This document shows, one piece after another, positions 6,272-10,194 of a stretch of DNA of 10,194 nt (its first letter is position 1; the number at the start of each line of letters is the position of its first letter). A model generated the notes under the pieces. That model was not told where the DNA came from and searched no databases. It worked only from the letters and a program-made list of their open reading frames with translations. Where the stretch lies: the NCBI GenBank assembly GCA_002423555.1, contig DIWQ01000064.1, positions 1 to 10,194 on the forward strand, given 5' to 3'. The position numbers and the translations under genes are program-made. This DNA comes from Patescibacteria group bacterium UBA6102 (GTDB lineage: Bacteria; Patescibacteriota; Minisyncoccia; Minisyncoccales; UBA5738).

Positions 6272-6401
6272 CAAGCATCAAATCCCAAATAAATCCAAAA
6301 TTAAAATTTCAAAATTTTAAAAGGGTAAAACTTATTATTTGGAATTTTTAATTTGATTGTTGAATATTATTTGGAATTTGGGATTTGGCGTTTGGAATTT
6401 A
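6258..6401. repeat. Nested AT-rich inverted and direct repeats between ATPase and permease genes
   Basis: The 136-nt gap and the last codons of the ATPase gene hold two nested inverted repeats. TAAATTCCAAA (6258-6268) matches TTTGGAATTTA (6391-6401), and CAAATCCCAAAT (6279-6290) matches ATTTGGGATTTG (6376-6387); both are perfect. Inside, the 15-nt word TATTATTTGGAATTT occurs twice, at 6333-6347 and 6365-6379, 32 bp apart. The word family TTTGGAAT/TTTGGGAT is, from my knowledge, common in intergenic DNA of Parcubacteria-like genomes. In RNA, the right arm ends 6 nt before the permease ATG (6408), so folding could lower its translation. A dispersed genomic repeat is the simplest reading. Confidence 0.65.
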
Positions 6402-6407
6402 AAAATT

Positions 6408-7640
6408 ATGGTTAATAATTTTTCGGAATATTTTAAAATTGCGGCCAGGAATCTAAAAATGCGGTCATTGCGTTCGTGGCTCACGGTTTTGGGCATTATC
6501 ATCGGCGTGTTTTTAATCATCAGCCTGCTGTCGCTCTCCGAGGGCATCAAGGAAACGATCAATCGGCAGATGATGTCATTGGGCGGCAATATGATCTTTG
6601 TGATGCCCGGGGACGACAGCAATCCGCTGGCGGGAATGATGTTCGGCGGCGACAAATTGGAAGCCCGGGATTTGGATGCGATCCGGCGCACCGAGGGGGT
6701 CAAAACCGTGCTGGGGGCTTCCTATCAGTCAATCAACGTCCGCTACAACACGGAAAACAAGGCGTTGACGGTGGAGGGGTTTCCGCTGGTTGAGGGCGCC
6801 GACGTTTTGCGGAAGTTCCAGGGATGGAGCTTGTCTTCCGGACGATGGCCGTCGGCCAGCCGGCGCGAGGTGGTGGTGGGGATGCAATTCGGCCGCGATA
6901 TTTTCAACGCGCCGGTCCAGCCGGGCGATCAATTGATCATCAAGGGTAAAAAATATACGGTTGCCGGCATTCTGAATTCTTTGGGGGCAAAGGATGACGA
7001 CAGCGCAATCTTTATGGATATTGCCGAATTTCAGGATCTCACCGGCCAACAGCGGGGCACGGCGCAAATCGCGATGGTGCAGATTGACGAAGCGATGGAT
7101 CCGAATTTGATCGCGGAAAAGATTAAAGACAGCCTGCGCCGCGTCCAGCGGCGCGCCTACGGGTCCGACGATCTTCATTTTGCGGTGATCACCGCCGAAA
7201 AGGTCAACGATATCGTCGGCGGCGTGATGGCGGTGATTCAATTTGCGATTCTGGCGTTTGCCGGCATCGCCATTCTGGTCGGCGGCATCGGCATCACCAA
7301 CACGATGTACACTTCGGTGCGCGAACGGACGCGCGAAATCGGCATTATGAAAGCCATCGGCGCCACCAACGGCGCGATAATGTCAATCTTTCTGTTTGAG
7401 GCCAGCATCATCGGCTTCGGCGGCGGCATCGGCGGCACGGTTTTGGGGCTGGGATTGGCGGCGATAATACAGGCCTACGGGCAGGTGCATCCGCTGTTCT
7501 ATTTCACCGCCTCGTTTTCGCCGTGGATTGTTATTTTCGGCCTGGGATTTTCGTTTTTTGTGGGGTGTCTTTCGGGAATTTTGCCCGCCCGGCAGGCGGC
7601 CAAACTCCGGCCCATTGAAGCGCTGAGAAAATACGAATGA
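6408..7640 (+). CDS. ABC transporter permease, MacB/YknZ type (FtsX-like)
   Basis: This 410-residue membrane subunit works with the ATPase just upstream and probably with the adaptor at 3507-5114. It shows the MacB plan: a short cytoplasmic start (EYFKIAARNLKMRSLRSWLT), TM1 at about 25-47, a large extracytoplasmic domain (about 50-270), then TM2 (about 273-297), TM3 (323-354) and TM4 (372-393), ending with the usual ARQAAKLRPIEALRKYE. The REIGIMKAIGAT phrase after TM2 is the coupling segment of FtsX-like domains. I chose ATG 6408 because family members begin a few residues before the A-x-R-N-L motif; a TTG at 6357 would add 17 residues encoded by repeat DNA. Without an outer membrane the best model is YknXYZ-like export or defence against peptides; the substrate is not readable from the sequence. 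Confidence 0.93.
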   Translation: MVNNFSEYFKIAARNLKMRSLRSWLTVLGIIIGVFLIISLLSLSEGIKETINRQMMSLGGNMIFVMPGDDSNPLAGMMFGGDKLEARDLDAIRRTEGVKTVLGASYQSINVRYNTENKALTVEGFPLVEGADVLRKFQGWSLSSGRWPSASRREVVVGMQFGRDIFNAPVQPGDQLIIKGKKYTVAGILNSLGAKDDDSAIFMDIAEFQDLTGQQRGTAQIAMVQIDEAMDPNLIAEKIKDSLRRVQRRAYGSDDLHFAVITAEKVNDIVGGVMAVIQFAILAFAGIAILVGGIGITNTMYTSVRERTREIGIMKAIGATNGAIMSIFLFEASIIGFGGGIGGTVLGLGLAAIIQAYGQVHPLFYFTASFSPWIVIFGLGFSFFVGCLSGILPARQAAKLRPIEALRKYE

Positions 7641-7766
7641 TAAAAATTAAAAATTGAGAATGAAAAAGTAAAAATAAAAAATACTTTTAACAATATTTGA
7701 ATTGGCGGATTTTTGATTCTTAATTTTCGTTTTTACTTTTTCATTTTTCATTTTTAAATTTTGCTC
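7641..7766. repeat. AT-rich inverted repeat after the permease gene
   Basis: Directly behind the permease stop, TGAAAAAGTAAAAA (7661-7674) is a perfect 14-nt inverted match to TTTTTACTTTTTCA (7730-7743). The flanks continue with imperfect matches of the AAAAATTAAAAATT / ATTTTTAAATTTT kind, so the whole stretch 7642-7760 is a loose palindrome with a 55-nt centre. It has almost no GC, so it is a weak terminator at best. It resembles low-complexity intergenic repeats; the remaining part of the gap holds a possible promoter. Confidence 0.5.
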
Positions 7767-7767
7767 C

Positions 7768-7796
7768 TTGCGCCGGTGGATTTTTTTTCGTAAAAT
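7768..7796 (+). promoter_or_regulatory. Possible promoter of the beta-propeller gene
   Basis: TAAAAT (7791-7796) matches five of six bases of a -10 box, and TTGCGC (7768-7773) stands 17 nt upstream but shares only TTG with the -35 consensus. The spacing is ideal and the gene starts at 7830. This is the only GC-containing island in the gap. It is a weak prediction. Confidence 0.33.
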
Positions 7797-7829
7797 GATA
7801 TTGTTTGGTTTTTAAATTTTAAAAAAATA

Positions 7830-9905
7830 ATGGCGGTGCCGCTTCCCGAAAAAAAGAAAAAAAGAAAGGCGCACAAAGAACCGGTAAGTTCCCGGCTGGC
7901 AATTTTGATTCTGGCATTTTTTTCTTTCGGGCTTGTCTGTTATTTGGCGGCAAGCTATCGCCAGCCATCAATTCCCTTGCAGGTTATCGGCGGTGTTCCG
8001 GGAGCGTCCACGGCCTCAGAGGGGGAAGGCGCCGGAGAAATGAAGTCGGGCGAATTGGAAAGATTTTCATCGCAAGACGATTTCAAGAGTTATCTTGATT
8101 CCGGCTACCGCGTTGCCGCCGCGGGGCCGTTTGAGGCCGAGAAAGCGGCGCTGGCCGCCAAAGAAGAGGCGCCTGCCAAGACCAAGCCGGCGGCCAAAGA
8201 GTCCGCACCGGCGCCTGCCGAGATCACATCCGAAGACGCGAAGAAATTTTTTTCACTGGGCGAATCGTTCGCAAAAAACACCGGCGATATCATCCGGCTG
8301 GACGAAGGGAAACTTTATTTTTCACCGAAGAACCAATTCTATTGGCCGGAATCCACCGCCGCTTCACGCCCAGCGGGCGAAACCAAAATTTTTGAAACGC
8401 GCCAAACTGGCGGAATGAAACAAATCGGCGCGATTCCGCAAGACGGAAATTTTCTGGTTCTGGACGGATCGCTGGCGGTGTTTTTGAACAACTCGCTGGC
8501 GGTCTACGATCTTTCTTTCGCGGACTCTCCGCTGGAAATTTGGCAGGGACGGCTAAACGGAGGCAGTCGCATCATTGCCTCCCAATTTTCTGCCGGCAAG
8601 CTTTATCTGGCGGTGGAGACCGAGATTGATCCGGCCAATCCCTGTCCGATCAAGCCCTTGGTGATCGGCGAAAGTCCGGTGTCGGTGGAATGTGCGTCAA
8701 TTTACCGGCCGGCCGCGGCGGTGCCGGCGGATTTAATTTTCACGATCTTTGAGATGAATCCGCGGTCGGGAGCGGTGGCGCGCGATTTTTCCGTGGCCGT
8801 GCCGCGGGACGGTTTCTCAACGATTTTGGAAGACGGCGCCGCGTGGATCGCGTGGAGCGAAGAGCGGGATCATATTGAATTTTTCGCGGATTTTTTGAGC
8901 GCCAAGTGCCGGGGGCTTTTGCCCAATTACATTGTGGAAAAAACGCGGTCAACGGCGGCCTGCGAAATTTCGCGGGCGGGAAAAGAATTTGAAACGCGCC
9001 GTTTGCTGGCCGGTTGGTTTGATTCTTTGGGGCAAGGCGAGAAAGAACGAATTGCGGGCGAGATTTCTTTGCGTCTGGCGGACTATCTGCGAGACCAAAC
9101 CAAAGATTTTGAGCGCACCGGAATTGCCAAAATCAATTTGGAAACTTTCGCGCCGGAAGCGCAAACCGCCGTCGCGGGGCGCTTGCCGGAGGGCGGGCTT
9201 GCTCTCGCCGCCGGAGGACTGCGCGCGGCGACGGTTTCGGGATTCGGCGCGGCGCAAAAAATGGAATGGCTGGTTTCCGGAAACATTGCCGGCCAGGAAA
9301 ACGAAAAGGCGCAAAACAATATTTATTCGCTGGACAAAAATTTGAAAACGATTGCCGAAGCGAAAAATTTGGACATTTCCGCGGGAATCTGCGCCCTGCG
9401 TTTCTCCGGTGATACCGCCTATGCGCGGGTTTGCCGCGCCGGTGAGCCGCTTTACGCCTTGAGCTTCAATTCGCAAGCCGCGGGATTGGCGGGAAAATTC
9501 TCTTTGCCCGCCGAAGATGCCTATTTTTATCCGCTAAACGAAATTTCGGCAATTGCCGTCTACCCGAACGCCCGCAAGATTAAGGTGGCGCTGTTTGACT
9601 CCTCCCTGCCCGGACGGATTGAAAAAATTCATGAGTATGCGCTCAACGATTATTGGGCGGACTTTGAGGCCAATATCGCCGCGTTCGCCCATGATCCCGA
9701 AAACAAGCGGCTGTTCTTGCCCGGCGCCCGCGGCGGCAACATTCTGTCATACGCCGGCAGTGAGATCACGCTCACGGGAAGCGCCGGCGAGATTGCGCCG
9801 GCCCGCGCGTTCTTTGAGAAGGGCGATCTTTACATTGCCGGGGACGCGGGAATTGAGGTTTTCGGCGGCGCGGATTTTGAAAAAATAAATTCGGTTGAAT
9901 TTTAA
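7830..9905 (+). CDS. Membrane-anchored extracytoplasmic beta-propeller protein (Beta_propel family)
   Basis: This 691-residue protein has a very basic start (PEKKKKRKAHK), one membrane segment at about 22-42, a low-complexity Ala/Glu/Pro/Lys linker (about 55-135) and a large C-terminal domain outside the cell. The start of the linker contains LERFSSQDDFKSYL, and the later region reads like the Beta_propel family (PF09826): NNIYSLDKNLKTI, then ICALRFSGDTAYARVCRAGE, then IKVALFDSSLPGRIEKIHEY, then FAHDPENKRLFLPG, the repeated blades of that fold. Six cysteines in the outer part form three close pairs (C272/C288, C360/C378, C521/C535), good candidates for disulfides. The function of this family is not established; ligand binding or surface attachment is possible. 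No Shine-Dalgarno site precedes the ATG. Its stop overlaps the next start (TAATG, 9903-9907). Confidence 0.82.
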   Translation: MAVPLPEKKKKRKAHKEPVSSRLAILILAFFSFGLVCYLAASYRQPSIPLQVIGGVPGASTASEGEGAGEMKSGELERFSSQDDFKSYLDSGYRVAAAGPFEAEKAALAAKEEAPAKTKPAAKESAPAPAEITSEDAKKFFSLGESFAKNTGDIIRLDEGKLYFSPKNQFYWPESTAASRPAGETKIFETRQTGGMKQIGAIPQDGNFLVLDGSLAVFLNNSLAVYDLSFADSPLEIWQGRLNGGSRIIASQFSAGKLYLAVETEIDPANPCPIKPLVIGESPVSVECASIYRPAAAVPADLIFTIFEMNPRSGAVARDFSVAVPRDGFSTILEDGAAWIAWSEERDHIEFFADFLSAKCRGLLPNYIVEKTRSTAACEISRAGKEFETRRLLAGWFDSLGQGEKERIAGEISLRLADYLRDQTKDFERTGIAKINLETFAPEAQTAVAGRLPEGGLALAAGGLRAATVSGFGAAQKMEWLVSGNIAGQENEKAQNNIYSLDKNLKTIAEAKNLDISAGICALRFSGDTAYARVCRAGEPLYALSFNSQAAGLAGKFSLPAEDAYFYPLNEISAIAVYPNARKIKVALFDSSLPGRIEKIHEYALNDYWADFEANIAAFAHDPENKRLFLPGARGGNILSYAGSEITLTGSAGEIAPARAFFEKGDLYIAGDAGIEVFGGADFEKINSVEF

Positions 9906-10194
9906 TGGAAATTTTGGAAATCATAAAACAAATTCCGGCGGCGTTCTATCTTTCGTCGGCGATCTTGCCCGCCGCGGTTTTGGGATTTTTTGCGGCTTCC
10001 AAGCCGAAAAAAACGATTTCGGCCAAAAACGCCGATCCGGCCGAACAGCTAATGGCCAAAAAAGTCAATCTCAAAAAAGAGATTCAATCGGGATTGCTTT
10101 TGGGAACGGCGATTGCCGCGGGAATGGGACTTTTTATTTCATTGGGAATGATTATCGGCGATTACAAGAACGACCGGGGGATATTCGCCGCGGT
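9905..10194 (+). CDS. Membrane protein of unknown function, cut by window end
   Basis: An open frame begins at ATG 9905, sharing its first base with the stop of the beta-propeller gene, and stays open for 96 codons to the window edge. It starts MEILEIIKQIPAAFYLSS, has a first membrane segment at about residues 12-31 (SSAILPAAVLGFFAA), a polar Lys-rich loop (about 32-60, SKPKKTISAKNADPAEQ) and a second membrane segment at about 63-86 (GLLLGTAIAAGMGLFISLGM), then a charged GDYKNDRG. I do not recognise the family. The one-base overlap argues for translation coupled to the beta-propeller protein, so the two may act together at the membrane. The coding look (GC-rich third positions, no stops) is like its neighbours. 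Confidence 0.75.
   Translation, partial: MEILEIIKQIPAAFYLSSAILPAAVLGFFAASKPKKTISAKNADPAEQLMAKKVNLKKEIQSGLLLGTAIAAGMGLFISLGMIIGDYKNDRGIFAA

Noticed and set aside
6357..6407. TTG start at 6357 for the permease
   Set aside because: The 17 added residues would be encoded by the TTTGGAATTT repeat DNA, and the family begins near MVNNFSEYFKIAARNL.
68..7640. Recoding of TGA (as glycine in Gracilibacteria or Absconditabacteria)
   Set aside because: Several genes end naturally at TGA with the next gene starting there, and no conserved glycine position is missing from the domains checked.

Overview
The window most likely comes from a member of the Candidate Phyla Radiation (Patescibacteria, for example a Parcubacteria-like lineage). 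This is inferred from overall character, since no marker gene is present. The supporting signs are a stand-alone VirD4/TraG-like ATPase with one N-terminal membrane anchor, long AT-rich intergenic repeats built from TTTGGAAT/ATTTGGGA-type words beside GC-richer genes, many starts without a Shine-Dalgarno site, and a secreted beta-propeller protein. Several genes end in TGA, so the standard bacterial code fits. No rRNA, tRNA, CRISPR array or transposase was seen.

Layout. At 68-3230 a large conjugation-type coupling ATPase is followed, almost without gaps, by a small acidic helical protein of unknown function and a DUF2283 protein. At 3231-3506 lies an intergenic region with a long imperfect palindrome (about 3297-3430) that has two mutually exclusive pairings and ends in a T6 run. 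At 3507-5114 is a HlyD/MacA/YknX-type adaptor with an unusual duplicated hinge. At 5137-5406 a small membrane protein lies on the minus strand, with its own TTGACA/TATACT promoter, and separates the adaptor from its expected partners. At 5567-7640 come a MacB/LolD/YknY-type ATPase and a MacB/YknZ-type permease. At 7830-9905 is a membrane-anchored extracytoplasmic beta-propeller protein (Beta_propel type), whose stop overlaps the start of a two-helix membrane protein that runs off the window.

How the genes fit together. The adaptor, ATPase and permease together look like one tripartite ABC efflux or mechanotransmission system of the MacAB/YknXYZ kind. In a cell envelope without a classical outer membrane the YknXYZ comparison is the better one. 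The adaptor lies in a separate transcription unit from the other two. The beta-propeller protein and its downstream neighbour are probably co-translated. The VirD4-like ATPase has no other type IV secretion gene visible here.

The signals that genes alone do not explain are the 3297-3430 palindrome, the 13-nt and 15-nt direct repeats placed 32 bp apart before the ATPase and permease genes, the nested inverted repeats between those two genes, and the split of the efflux locus by an AT-rich minus-strand gene.
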